Under the pieces are notes generated by a model that was not told the DNA's origin, made no database searches, and was given only the letters and a program-made list of their open reading frames with translations. A stretch of 64,000 nt of DNA from Chitinophaga cymbidii (lineage in GTDB: Bacteria; Bacteroidota; Bacteroidia; Chitinophagales; Chitinophagaceae). Of this stretch, positions 25,579 through 34,301 are shown piece after piece; the first letter of the stretch is position 1; each line of letters opens with the position of its first letter. Where the stretch lies: positions 868,001 to 932,000 of the forward strand of contig NZ_BKAU01000001.1 of NCBI RefSeq assembly GCF_007992715.1. The letters are read 5' to 3'. Made by a program: the position numbers and the translations under genes.

Positions 25579-26727
25579 CTACCACTTGTCGCGGAGCATA
25601 TTCACAGCCTGTGCGAGGGCTGCGGCGTCCATTTCATGCACTTCCTCTCCTTTGCCGATGGCGCGCAGCAGGGAGATGGTGAGCCTTCCGCCGAGGTGTT
25701 CGCGGAATTCTTCCAGCCCCGCCATGATCGCTGAGTTTTCATCCTCTATTTCGAGCAGGGGATGGTACAGCGGCAACCGCAGCTGTTTCAGGAGATTGAT
25801 GATGCGCATCACGGATGCTTCGTCCAGCATACCTTTTATCCAGGAATACACGCTGTCCAGCGCAATGCCGATGGATACGGCTTCGCCGTGCCGCAGTTCA
25901 AAGTCCGTCAGCTGTTCCAGCTTGTGCGCGCTCCAGTGGCCGAAATCAAGCGGACGGGAAGAGCCGCTTTCGAAGGGGTCTTTCCCGCCGATATGGGCCA
26001 TGTGCAATTCCGCGCAGCGGCGTATCAGGTATTGGAGGCTCTGTGGTTCCGCCTGTGTCAGCTGTTGCGCATGCGCTTCCATCCAGTCGAAAAAACCGGC
26101 ATCCTTTATCAAAGCCACTTTAACGGCTTCTATCATGCCGGACCGCCAGTCGCGCTCATCCAGCGTTGTCAGGAAGTGCGCGTCGTTGAACACCGCTGCC
26201 GGCGGCGCGAAGGTGCCGAGGAAATTCTTTTTGCCGTGATAGTTGATGCCGTTCTTCACCCCAACGCCGGAATCGTTCTGCGACAATACGGTGGTGGGGA
26301 TGCGGATGTGTTTCACGCCGCGGTGGCTGACTGCCGCTACATATCCCGCCAGGTCCAGCACGGAGCCGCCGCCAATGGCGACTACGTAAGAGTGACGGTC
26401 GATCGCATGCTGGTCGATCGCATTCACCAGCCAGTAAAAGAGCTGCAGATCATTCTTTGCCGCTTCTCCGCCCGGCACAACGATCACGTCCTGCACCAGC
26501 TCGAAATTCTCAAGGTCCGCGCAATACGCCGCGATCTGCTCCTGCAGGGTAGCGTGCGCTTCCGTGACACCTTCATCTACGATAAATAATAACTTTTTGC
26601 GGATGCCTTTCTCTGCGCGGGATTCCAAAAAAGATGCAAAGCATGGATTGGCCGGATCGAAGATCTTTTCTGTAAAATAGACCTTGTATTCAAACTGAAC
26701 ACTGAATGATTGCTGTATGTACGACAT
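25579..26727 (-). CDS. eboD: EboD, 3-dehydroquinate-synthase-like sugar phosphate cyclase
   Basis: 382 aa. NAD-binding GGGSVLDLAGY, then RIPTTVLSQNDSGVGVKNG, a metal-binding Glu in SGMIEAVKVALI, DFGHWSAHKLE and the His motif RHGEAVSIGI are all present, as in 3-dehydroquinate and EEVS-type cyclases. It is therefore likely active. These enzymes cyclise heptulose phosphates; which one EboD uses is not established to my knowledge. The NFGHT motif of AroB reads DFGHW here, supporting a function distinct from the shikimate enzyme. It lies between eboC (92-base gap) and eboE. Confidence 0.9.
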   Translation of the reverse strand: MSYIQQSFSVQFEYKVYFTEKIFDPANPCFASFLESRAEKGIRKKLLFIVDEGVTEAHATLQEQIAAYCADLENFELVQDVIVVPGGEAAKNDLQLFYWLVNAIDQHAIDRHSYVVAIGGGSVLDLAGYVAAVSHRGVKHIRIPTTVLSQNDSGVGVKNGINYHGKKNFLGTFAPPAAVFNDAHFLTTLDERDWRSGMIEAVKVALIKDAGFFDWMEAHAQQLTQAEPQSLQYLIRRCAELHMAHIGGKDPFESGSSRPLDFGHWSAHKLEQLTDFELRHGEAVSIGIALDSVYSWIKGMLDEASVMRIINLLKQLRLPLYHPLLEIEDENSAIMAGLEEFREHLGGRLTISLLRAIGKGEEVHEMDAAALAQAVNMLRDKW

Positions 26728-26819
26728 ATCTATACTCCTACCGATTCTTACGAACTGTTTAATCGGCTAAAAGTACAAAAACGGCTTCAAATCAGGGGAG
26801 ATTTGTTGTTAATCTTCGG

Positions 26820-27722
26820 TCATGTTACGGCGAAGGCCCGGGAAAGGAGGATGGACAACGGCAGGAGCGCCAGCACCGCGAGCGCGTAGGGGAAAGAGGC
26901 GAAGGCGGCAGCCCAGGCGGCGTTCATGGCGATGAGGCCGATGATACCGCCTTTCACGGCGCGGCCGATCTTTGGTCCGCTGGGGTCTTTCATGGCAGCC
27001 AGCAGGGGCCGCATGATGAGGTATAGGAAAATGGCGAGGAATGGCGCTACTTCCAGGAGCTTTCCATTAACCCAGGCCTGTACAAGAATAACGATGCATA
27101 CGATCGCGTAGCCGGCGGCGGCCAGTTGCAGGGGGCGCTTTTTTCCGCCATGCACTTCATCGCGGCTGATCATGGTGATAGCGGCAATGTACAGCACCGG
27201 CACCAGCGCAAACCAGCCGGTGTAAGGTATTGATCCCGGCACAACGCTCATGCCGAGCAGGAGGTTCAAACCCCGGCAGAGCCCCATGTTCAGCGGGCCG
27301 AGCACGGCATGATGTTTCCCCCATTTATTGTATACCAGCGCGGCCACGGCAATGCCAAGTGCAATGATGCCCGGCACTTCGCCCACACTGAACGCGCCGA
27401 TCACACCTAACACCAACAGATATACGCCAAGCACGATCGCTTCGGTACGGGAGATGATGCCGCTGGGAATGGGCCGCTCGGGCCGCTCGGTACGGTCCAG
27501 CTTCGCATCAAAAACATCGTTGAACACCACTCCCCCGCCGTACAGGCCAATGGTAGCGAAAATGAGACAAAGGAATTGCAGCACGGACTGCGTATCTCCG
27601 TAACCGGCGAGCAAAAAGCCGGATATGGCAACGCCCGCCATGATATCGGTGATGGCCGTCAGGATATTTGCCGGCCGCATCAAACGCAGATAGCCAAATA
27701 GTTTGGTAAAGATATAGCTCAC
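26820..27722 (-). CDS. eboC: EboC, UbiA-family prenyltransferase
   Basis: 300 aa, about eight hydrophobic helices, inner membrane. The first Asp-rich motif NDVFDAKLDRTERPERPIPSG, split as NDVFDAKLD and RPERPIPSG, matches the NDxxDxxxD of UbiA enzymes; the second is reduced to MISRDEVHGGKKR. UbiA proteins transfer prenyl groups to aromatic or other acceptors. In the ebo cluster it would prenylate the metabolite made by the cyclase (inference). It starts 50 bases after the eboB stop. Confidence 0.9.
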   Translation of the reverse strand: MSYIFTKLFGYLRLMRPANILTAITDIMAGVAISGFLLAGYGDTQSVLQFLCLIFATIGLYGGGVVFNDVFDAKLDRTERPERPIPSGIISRTEAIVLGVYLLVLGVIGAFSVGEVPGIIALGIAVAALVYNKWGKHHAVLGPLNMGLCRGLNLLLGMSVVPGSIPYTGWFALVPVLYIAAITMISRDEVHGGKKRPLQLAAAGYAIVCIVILVQAWVNGKLLEVAPFLAIFLYLIMRPLLAAMKDPSGPKIGRAVKGGIIGLIAMNAAWAAAFASFPYALAVLALLPLSILLSRAFAVT

Positions 27723-27772
27723 GTTCTTCAGTTAGGATTCAGTATGGTTAAACAATGGGGAAAGTGTATCGG

Positions 27773-28759
27773 TTACCTGATAATGGTTGATTGTTTATTT
27801 GGCCGGGGTTGTTGCCCGCCACGTAAAACAGTGCTGCCATTGTATTTCAGACTTTGATCGACAGATTGAACAGCATCAAAGTCCGCTTCGTTAATTTGTC
27901 CGCTTTGTGCAAACGCCGTGATAGCATTCCGGTAGGTAACCAGCTCAACCGCGGCTTTGTCGATGCCTCTTTCCAGCATCAGCGCGGCTGTTTTGGGCAC
28001 GGCCAGCGGATCACTGATCCCCCAGTCTGCCGCAGAATTGATCATGATACGTTCGGTGCCGTATTGCTTTATCACTTCCACCATTCTTTCATTGCCCATC
28101 TTGGTGAAGGGATAGATGGTGAAAGCGGCCCAGAACCCTCTGTCCAGCACCTCCTTTACGGTCTCTTCGTTGTTATGGTCCACGATCACCATGTAGGGAT
28201 CGAGGCCCATTTCCAGCGCGATGTCCATGCTGCGCTGCGTGCCCTGCTTTTTGTCGCGGTGCGGGGTATGTATCTGCACCGGCAGGCCGGCGTCTTTGGC
28301 CAGCTGCAGCTGTGCGCGGTAATATTTTTCTTCCAGGGCGGTCTGATCATCAAAGCCGATTTCTCCGATGCCTACCACACCTTCCTTGTAAATGAACAGC
28401 GGCAGTATTTCCATCACCTGTTCGCTGAGCTTTTCGTTATTGGCTTCTTTGGAGTTCAGGCCGATGGTACAGTAGTGTTTGATCCCGAACTGCGAGGAGC
28501 GGAAGCGTTCCCAGCCAACAAGACTGCTGTAATAATCGCGGAACGTATCCACGCCGGTGCGCGGTTGTCCAAGCCAGAAAGCGGGTTCTATCAGCGCTAC
28601 CACGCCGGCGTCCGCCATGGCCTGGTAATCGTCTGTAGTACGGGAAGTCATGTGCACATGCGGGTCAAAAAAACGCATGCCTTTGATGGCATCCAGGTAT
28701 GCCGGGTTGTGATTGAGGGGTTGTAGATCTTTTTCCGTCAACTGAGCACTGCAACACAT
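27773..28759 (-). CDS. eboB: EboB, TatD-like metal-dependent hydrolase
   Basis: 328 aa. The HxH metal motif is H34-V-H36 in FFDPHVHMTSR; further ligand candidates are EIGFDD, QIHTPHRD, IVDHNNEE and NSAADWG. It is a TIM-barrel amidohydrolase of the TatD branch, the standard eboB product. A later ATG at 28678 would give a protein that starts right at MRFFDPHVHM; the longer start is kept because the N-terminal segment looks coding. Substrate unknown. It lies 64 bases after eboA. Confidence 0.87.
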   Translation of the reverse strand: MCCSAQLTEKDLQPLNHNPAYLDAIKGMRFFDPHVHMTSRTTDDYQAMADAGVVALIEPAFWLGQPRTGVDTFRDYYSSLVGWERFRSSQFGIKHYCTIGLNSKEANNEKLSEQVMEILPLFIYKEGVVGIGEIGFDDQTALEEKYYRAQLQLAKDAGLPVQIHTPHRDKKQGTQRSMDIALEMGLDPYMVIVDHNNEETVKEVLDRGFWAAFTIYPFTKMGNERMVEVIKQYGTERIMINSAADWGISDPLAVPKTAALMLERGIDKAAVELVTYRNAITAFAQSGQINEADFDAVQSVDQSLKYNGSTVLRGGQQPRPNKQSTIIR

Positions 28760-28823
28760 ATATGGTTCAAATTACAAATGACATTAAATTAATAATAAAA
28801 TACAATGCATAGAATAGCATGAA

Positions 28824-29702
28824 TTAGCCATTTATGCGGCGGGCTACCGTTTCCCAGGTGAGCTTTCCCGTTGCGATGTCTTCCGCCATTTCGGGGCGTT
28901 TTCCGAGCAGCTCACGGGCCGGGTTATACGAAGAGCTGAAACAGGCCAGTGCGGCGGCTTCGCGCTCGGCATGCTGTTCTGAATGCCATACTCTTTCGAT
29001 GTCGGCGAAATTGGTTTCACCAATGAAAGGCGCTACCAGCCTCCATAACAGCGGATGCACCACTCTTCCGGCGGCCCATCTTTCATGCGCCAGATCGATG
29101 AGGGTGCGCGCCAGCACGAGGTTTGCGCGTTCGTCCAGCCCAACGATCCGGTGAACGGGTTTCTCGGTAAAGAACGCCTTGAGCACCAGCTGGTTCCACG
29201 CGGGCTCGTCCAGGTACCGCGCCGGGTACGGATTATCCAGCATAATGGCCTCCAAAACCACACCAATGTTTGATCTGATGCCTTCCGCGGTACGGGCGGT
29301 CCATTCTTCGGGGTAGGCCAGCAGGGGAAGCGCGCTGTAAAGCGCCACCTGTTCGTTCATTTCCGCGGCCAGGAAGAGGTTTTCGATCGCCCGTAAGTAG
29401 GCGGGCTTGTCTTGTACGGGAAGCTGAAGGAGCCACCAGACGCGAAAAAGGCGGTCCAGCGTATAATTGTTCAACACCATGGGATGCAGGGTGGCCTTTT
29501 CCTCCGGCAGCAGCTCCACTTCGGCCCTGCCCAGGAAGCGCGGGGCGGCGGAGAAAGCCAGGTTGAACTGCTGCATGGCGCCCTGCTGCAGCCAGGCAGT
29601 AAGCTGGCCGTCCAGCCACTTTTGTGCTGTTTCCGGCGTATGTCGAAGGATGACCTGGTATAAAAGCGTTGAAACCTTGCGCTCGTCGTAAACGTATCCC
29701 AT
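28824..29702 (-). CDS. eboA: EboA-domain protein
   Basis: 292 aa, mostly helical, no signal peptide and no membrane segment. Features of the EboA family seen here include WWLLQLPVQDKPAYLRAIE, MLDNPYPARYLDEPAWNQ and LVLKAFFTEKPVHRIVGLD, the last being the most conserved stretch. The biochemical role of EboA is unknown. It is the first gene of the ebo cluster and lies just downstream of the terminator of a candidate structured RNA, so the cluster promoter must lie within the short gap before it or read through. Confidence 0.87.
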   Translation of the reverse strand: MGYVYDERKVSTLLYQVILRHTPETAQKWLDGQLTAWLQQGAMQQFNLAFSAAPRFLGRAEVELLPEEKATLHPMVLNNYTLDRLFRVWWLLQLPVQDKPAYLRAIENLFLAAEMNEQVALYSALPLLAYPEEWTARTAEGIRSNIGVVLEAIMLDNPYPARYLDEPAWNQLVLKAFFTEKPVHRIVGLDERANLVLARTLIDLAHERWAAGRVVHPLLWRLVAPFIGETNFADIERVWHSEQHAEREAAALACFSSSYNPARELLGKRPEMAEDIATGKLTWETVARRING

Positions 29703-29742
29703 GGGGCTAAAATAAGAAATTCCGGGCTGGCAATAAATGACT

Positions 29743-29774
29743 TAAAAATAAAAGAGAGGCAACAAGTGCCTCTC
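29743..29774 (-). terminator. Terminator of the structured RNA candidate
   Basis: Stem GAGAGGCA / TGCCTCTC with loop ACAAG at 29754-29774; on the minus strand it is followed by TTTTATTTTT. Confidence 0.85.
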
Positions 29775-29890
29775 CTTCCGCCATTCTAAAACCTGATTAG
29801 TAACCAGGATATTCTTCAGGGACTAGTCCCAATATCGTGCCGGGGTTGAACTTTTTAGGTTGCCTTGGCGTTAAAGGCCCCCTTTCAGTA
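29752..29890 (-). ncRNA. Candidate 6S-like structured RNA
   Basis: On the minus strand the region folds by eye into one long interrupted hairpin: CCTT/AAGG, CGCC/GGCG, CTAAAA/TTTTAG, CCGG/CTGG and GATATT/AATATC, with an apical GGGA-CTAG-TCCC hairpin. Internal bulges separate the segments and a rho-independent terminator follows directly. A -7-like TTATATTG lies just upstream (29893-29900). A single rod with a central bulge is the shape of 6S RNA, which binds RNA polymerase, but I did not see a diagnostic sequence. Other possibilities are a cis leader of the ebo operon or an unnamed sRNA. Confidence 0.5.
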
Positions 29891-30291
29891 TGCAATATAA
29901 GGATTAAAAGTCGTTCATCGCTCACCCCAAAGTGTCAAAATTTTAACATTCTCTTTGGAAAAACGATTTTGCAGAAGAAAAGTTGACCGATATTCGTACG
30001 CTGGCACAGTTATTCAATAGATTAACGATTCAAAAAAAGTGGAATTTATAAAGACAATAACTTCTCTAAATATCGGTCAAGGTAGTATTTATCTCATGCA
30101 AATATTCGTATGCGATCTTGTTGCTCTTGATGTTTTAAAATTATAACATTTATTTAACAACCGCAACTATTGTGCTATTTTTTTCTAAAAAAAGTTTTCT
30201 CACTACAAGCGTCGTACTTGTATGATGGATTTTACGTAAGTTTAAACAATTTAGCTGATTGATTTGATTTTTTTTTCGTACAATTTGTATC

Positions 30292-30699
30292 ATGAAGATA
30301 TTCAATGTTGTTTTTGCTGTTTTGTTCGTGCTTTTTGCGGCGCTGCAATGGAATGATCCGGACCCTTACATCTGGATGCCCATTTACCTGTATGCCGCCA
30401 TATTCTGCGCACTGGCCGCCACCGGCAAATATTATAAGGGATGGTATCTTTTCGGTATCGTTGCCTGCCTGGGGTATGCCGTGTACCTCTTTTTCGAGAA
30501 GGACGGGGTGTTAAGCTGGATGAGGGACCACCAGGCCGAGAACATCGCCGGCGCCATGAAAGCGTCCACTCCCTGGATAGAAGATACCCGCGAATTCTTC
30601 GGGCTCTTTATTATCATCATCGTTCTGCTGGCGAACTATGTGCACATCAGCCAGAAGAAAGCGAAGAAGATGCGGAAGAAGATGATGAAGATCGGGTAA
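30292..30699 (+). CDS. TMEM220-family membrane protein
   Basis: 135 aa with four hydrophobic segments: about 3-17, 27-44, 51-68 and 101-118. The phrase FAALQWNDPDPYIWMP is characteristic of the transmembrane family 220 proteins (PF15071), small membrane proteins of unknown role. The C-terminus is strongly basic (KKAKKMRKKMMK), which predicts it stays cytoplasmic. It is a single-gene unit between a non-coding region and a bidirectional terminator. Confidence 0.85.
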   Translation: MKIFNVVFAVLFVLFAALQWNDPDPYIWMPIYLYAAIFCALAATGKYYKGWYLFGIVACLGYAVYLFFEKDGVLSWMRDHQAENIAGAMKASTPWIEDTREFFGLFIIIIVLLANYVHISQKKAKKMRKKMMKIG

Positions 30700-30727
30700 A
30701 GCGAGCACCCGGATAAAATATATCTGC

Positions 30728-30765
30728 AAAAAGGGCTGATCAGTATTCCTGATCAGCCCTTTCTT
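30728..30765. terminator. Bidirectional terminator
   Basis: Perfect 14-bp stem AAAGGGCTGATCAG / CTGATCAGCCCTTT with loop TATTC, flanked by A and T runs, between the convergent TMEM220 gene and the large ThuA fusion gene. Confidence 0.92.
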
Positions 30766-30784
30766 ATAACATCTACGAACCTGT

Positions 30785-33700
30785 CTATTTCGCCAGCAGC
30801 CTGATGAAATCTATGCCCACAGGCGCTTTCTCCGCGGGGTCCGCGGCTTTGAACACCAGGAACAGGGAATGTTGCTGGTTACCCGTCCATGCCGGGAAGC
30901 GGATCACAGCGGTTGCGGGCTTTTCTTTCTCCGCGCTGGTGCCGATGCTTACCTCTCCGAGCTTCTGCCCGTTCACGGCATCGTCTATACGCGCTTCCAC
31001 GGTATATCCGTATTGCGGCACGTCCTGCACAAAGTAGGTCAGCTCTATGCCGTTCACTTCCGCAAGGTCCAGGTTCTTGTAAGAAACCCAGGAGCTGGCG
31101 GTGGGTATGAGCAATTTCTTCCCGCTGATCTCCACGGTAGCGGCGCCGTCTGCCTTCGCGTAACTTTCCGCCTGTATTTTCGGATTGCGCAGCTCGGCGT
31201 TGGCGGTGCCGGTGATCGGGCGGATACCGGTGCCGCCTTTGTCGGTATAGCTGGCGGTGAGATAAAAGATACCTTTATCCTTCAGCTCATTGCCAACAGT
31301 GGGTTCCACACTGCCGCTCACCGGCAGGGAAGGTTCCTGTTTTGCACCGCCGGCCACGGAGAAGATGTACTCCACGATCTGTTTGGCTTCGCCCACGGTG
31401 ATGGACGGGTGGGCGGACATCGCTGTTTCACCCCATACGCCGCCGCCGCCTTTGATGATCTTTTCCGCGAGGTATTGCGGCGCTTTCGGATCGTCTTTAT
31501 ATTTCGTGGCTACTTCCATGAAGCTCGGGCCGATGGATTTTTCATTCGGTTTGTGGCAGGTCTTACAATCCGATGTTTCCATGATATTCTTGCCGGCGAT
31601 GGCGCCGGAAACGATCTGGTGGCCCTGCGGCAGGCCCGCCTTGTCTTTCCCTTCCATGTACAGCGCCTTGATGTACAGGTTGCCGGCATCCAGCGTTCCC
31701 GCGGCGGTGCTGCCGTCTTCCTTGTCGGTTACAGATACGTTGTAGCGTACCTGTTTGCCGGGGAAGTAGAACATTTTGTTGCCGATGATATCAATATTCA
31801 CTTCCGGCGTTTCGTTACCGGCGTATACATTGATCATTTTACTGCGCACGCTGGCGCCGTGGCTGTCATATACGTCTACGAATACGGGGTATTCGCCTGC
31901 TACGCTGAAAGTCTGCTCCACAAAAGGTTCCGTTGTTTCTTTCTTGTTACCGTTACCGAAATTCCAGAGGAAGGTAATGCGATCTCCGTCGGGGTCCATC
32001 GCGCCTTCCGCGGTGAGCTTCACTTTAAAGGGCAATGCGCCGGTGAGCTTGTCCACTTTCAGACCGGTCTTCGGCGCGCGGTTGCCGCCGTTATAATCGA
32101 TGCGGGACAATGCGGCGTCCGCATTCTTGCTGAACCAGCCGTTGCCGTATTCGAGCACGTACAAACGGCCGTCCGGCCCCATTTCCATATCGATGGGCGC
32201 ATTGAATTTCGTGCCGGGCATGAACCTTTCCATCTTTACAAAATTGGCGTCCTTATCCAGCGTAACGGCCATGATCCAGCCTCTTATCCAGTCGTAAATA
32301 AACAGCTTGCCATTATAATAATCCGGGAAACGGGTTGCTTTCGGATAGAACTCGCTGTAATATACCGGCCCTGCTTCCGCGTTGCGGCCGCCGCTGCCCA
32401 CGAGGGGGAACTCTTCGGACTTGCCGTAAGGGTACCAGATGAACGCGGGCTGCGCCGGCGGCAGCTTCGTTAAACCGGTGTTGTTGCGGGAATTATTAAC
32501 GGGATTTTTCGGATCGTTATAGGGACCTGATTCGCCGGTTTCATAATTGAAAGCGCGGTAAGGCTTGTTGTCCGCGATGAAGAGCGGATAGCCGTAGTAG
32601 CCGGGCTTCTTCGCCTGGTTGATCTCATCATATCCCTGCGGGCCGCGGAGCGAATCGTCTTTCGATGCATCCGGACCTACTTCGCCCCAGTACAGGATAC
32701 CTGTTTTCTGGTCTACTGAAATGCGGTAGGGATTGCGGGTGCCCATGGCGTAGATCTCCGGCTTCGTTTTGTCTGTACCGGGTTTGAAGAGGTTGCCGTC
32801 CGGAATGGAATAGGTGCCGTCTTCTTTCATGCGGATGCGCAGGATCTTTCCGCGCAGGTCGTTTGTGTTGGAAGATGTGCGGCGGCCATCGTATTGCAGG
32901 TGACCGGGACGGTCGTCCACAGGGCCATACCCCTTGCTGGTGAAGGGCTGGTCCGGCTCGTCAAACGGCGTGGTGTTGTCGCCGGTGGAGAGGTACAGCA
33001 ATCCGTCCGGACCAAAAGCAATGGAACCGCCGGTGTGGCAGCATATCTGGCGCTGGGAATAAAATTGCAGCACCACTTTTTCGCTTTCCATCTCCAGCCG
33101 GTTGTCTTTAAACACAAAGCGACTGAGGCGGTTCACGGAAGTATCCGCGGGCGAGTAAAAGATGTATACGAAGTTATTCTTTGCATATGCGGGGTCCGCG
33201 GCAATGCCGAGCACGCCTTCTTCGGCATTCACTTTCGGCACGTCCGTTTTGTGATATACGTTGAGGAAGCCTACCTGCGACAATGCCTTGGTGGTATTGT
33301 TGAAGAACAGTATTTCGCCGCGGCGTTGCGCCACGAGGATGTCCAGATTCGGCAGGATGGTCATTTCCGTGGGCTCAAAGAAATTGCCGCCGGTCAATAC
33401 CTGTTTGGTAAAGCGGTCTTCATCCGGCAGGCGTTGCGTGGTGGCCCTGGCATAATCCAGCACGAGGTTCTTGCCGATGGCGTACTGGATGCCGCCGAGC
33501 ACGTGCTGGAGAAAATTCTTTTCGGTATAGGATTCTTCGGTGTGCCCCAGCTCGGTGTAGAAAGCGCGGCCGCCGTCGTATTCGTGATACCAGCTGATGC
33601 GGTGGTCGTCGCCCATGGTGCCGCCTTTGTAAGATTTTTCATCCACCGACATCAGCACTTTTGTATCCTTGTTGACGTTCCTGAAGTTGTACCATTCGTC

Positions 33701-34201
33701 CGTGTGCTCCCAGGTATCCGGCAGCTGTTGCGTGGAGGGATGATTCTTGTCTTTCACCACCAGCTTTGCTTTGGCGGTGCCTTCCGGATGATTTTCAAAG
33801 TAGGCGCCGACCAGTTTGCCGTACCATGCCCAGTCATACTCCGTATCGGTAGCGGCGTGGATGCCCACAAAGCCGCCGCCTGCCTGGATGTACCGTTCAA
33901 AGTCCGCTTCCTGGCGGTTGTTCAGCACATCGCCGGTGGTGTTGAGGAAGATCACGGCGGCGTATTGCTGCAGGGAATCTTCCGTAAAGCGGTCCGCATT
34001 CTCCGTAGTATCTACATCAAAGCCGTTCTCCTGCCCAAGTTGCCGGATGGCTTTGATGCCGGCGGGAATGGAGCTGTGCCGGAAGCCCGCGGTCTTGGTG
34101 AACACCAGCACTTTCGGATTGCCGGTGCGCGATTTGCCGCAACCCGCGATGCCGATGCCCATTACGGCGAGGATGGTTATAATAAAAAGATGTCTCATCA
34201 A
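30785..34201 (-). CDS. Lipoprotein fusion: ThuA, PQQ-type sugar dehydrogenase, PKD, cytochrome c, C-terminal beta domain
   Basis: 1138 aa. Lipobox GIAGC with Cys21. Domains in order: ThuA fold about 29-245 (VLVFTKTAGFRHSSIP, GIHAATDTEYDW, ELGHTEES); glucose/sorbosone dehydrogenase-type six-bladed propeller about 260-690 (GVLGIAADPAYAKNNFVYI, TGGSIAFGPDGLLYLSTGDN); PKD about 700-790 (MDPDGDRITFLWNFGNG); class I cytochrome c with C879-KT-C882-H883 and a probable distal Met928 in TAMSAHP; and a carbohydrate-binding-like end about 990-1138. Electrons from sugar oxidation could pass to the fused heme (inference). Separated from the upstream ThuA gene by a terminator-like hairpin. Confidence 0.9.
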   Translation of the reverse strand: MMRHLFIITILAVMGIGIAGCGKSRTGNPKVLVFTKTAGFRHSSIPAGIKAIRQLGQENGFDVDTTENADRFTEDSLQQYAAVIFLNTTGDVLNNRQEADFERYIQAGGGFVGIHAATDTEYDWAWYGKLVGAYFENHPEGTAKAKLVVKDKNHPSTQQLPDTWEHTDEWYNFRNVNKDTKVLMSVDEKSYKGGTMGDDHRISWYHEYDGGRAFYTELGHTEESYTEKNFLQHVLGGIQYAIGKNLVLDYARATTQRLPDEDRFTKQVLTGGNFFEPTEMTILPNLDILVAQRRGEILFFNNTTKALSQVGFLNVYHKTDVPKVNAEEGVLGIAADPAYAKNNFVYIFYSPADTSVNRLSRFVFKDNRLEMESEKVVLQFYSQRQICCHTGGSIAFGPDGLLYLSTGDNTTPFDEPDQPFTSKGYGPVDDRPGHLQYDGRRTSSNTNDLRGKILRIRMKEDGTYSIPDGNLFKPGTDKTKPEIYAMGTRNPYRISVDQKTGILYWGEVGPDASKDDSLRGPQGYDEINQAKKPGYYGYPLFIADNKPYRAFNYETGESGPYNDPKNPVNNSRNNTGLTKLPPAQPAFIWYPYGKSEEFPLVGSGGRNAEAGPVYYSEFYPKATRFPDYYNGKLFIYDWIRGWIMAVTLDKDANFVKMERFMPGTKFNAPIDMEMGPDGRLYVLEYGNGWFSKNADAALSRIDYNGGNRAPKTGLKVDKLTGALPFKVKLTAEGAMDPDGDRITFLWNFGNGNKKETTEPFVEQTFSVAGEYPVFVDVYDSHGASVRSKMINVYAGNETPEVNIDIIGNKMFYFPGKQVRYNVSVTDKEDGSTAAGTLDAGNLYIKALYMEGKDKAGLPQGHQIVSGAIAGKNIMETSDCKTCHKPNEKSIGPSFMEVATKYKDDPKAPQYLAEKIIKGGGGVWGETAMSAHPSITVGEAKQIVEYIFSVAGGAKQEPSLPVSGSVEPTVGNELKDKGIFYLTASYTDKGGTGIRPITGTANAELRNPKIQAESYAKADGAATVEISGKKLLIPTASSWVSYKNLDLAEVNGIELTYFVQDVPQYGYTVEARIDDAVNGQKLGEVSIGTSAEKEKPATAVIRFPAWTGNQQHSLFLVFKAADPAEKAPVGIDFIRLLAK

Positions 34202-34239
34202 GGTAATTAGTTTAAATAACGGGATGTTTTAAAAGCAGA

Positions 34240-34268
34240 TAGAGACGCAGGATGGCTGCGTCTCTATA
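34240..34268 (-). terminator. Terminator between the two ThuA genes
   Basis: Perfect 12-bp stem ATAGAGACGCAG / CTGCGTCTCTAT with loop GATGG, followed on the minus strand by CTGCTTTT. It would separate transcription of the large fusion gene from the genes upstream. Confidence 0.75.
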
Positions 34269-34301
34269 AGTTGATCTATTTCTTTTTCATCATCATTCCA
34301 T

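Larger units (their letters stand above)
29703..30291. other. 589-base intergenic region
   Basis: No protein-coding frame. It holds a structured RNA candidate with its own terminator (29743-29890, minus strand), an AT-rich stretch, and a 12-bp inverted repeat at 29983/30069. The last ~50 bases carry the promoter region of the plus-strand TMEM220 gene. Confidence 0.5.

Noticed and set aside
29840..29860. Possible tRNA/tmRNA T-loop (GTTCAACCCC on the minus strand)
   Set aside because: No acceptor stem, anticodon arm or CCA-end arrangement around it; the long interrupted hairpin explains the region better.
30869..34210. Plus-strand frames of 534 and 438 codons opposite the ThuA fusion
   Set aside because: Antisense shadows of a multi-domain protein with heme and lipobox motifs.
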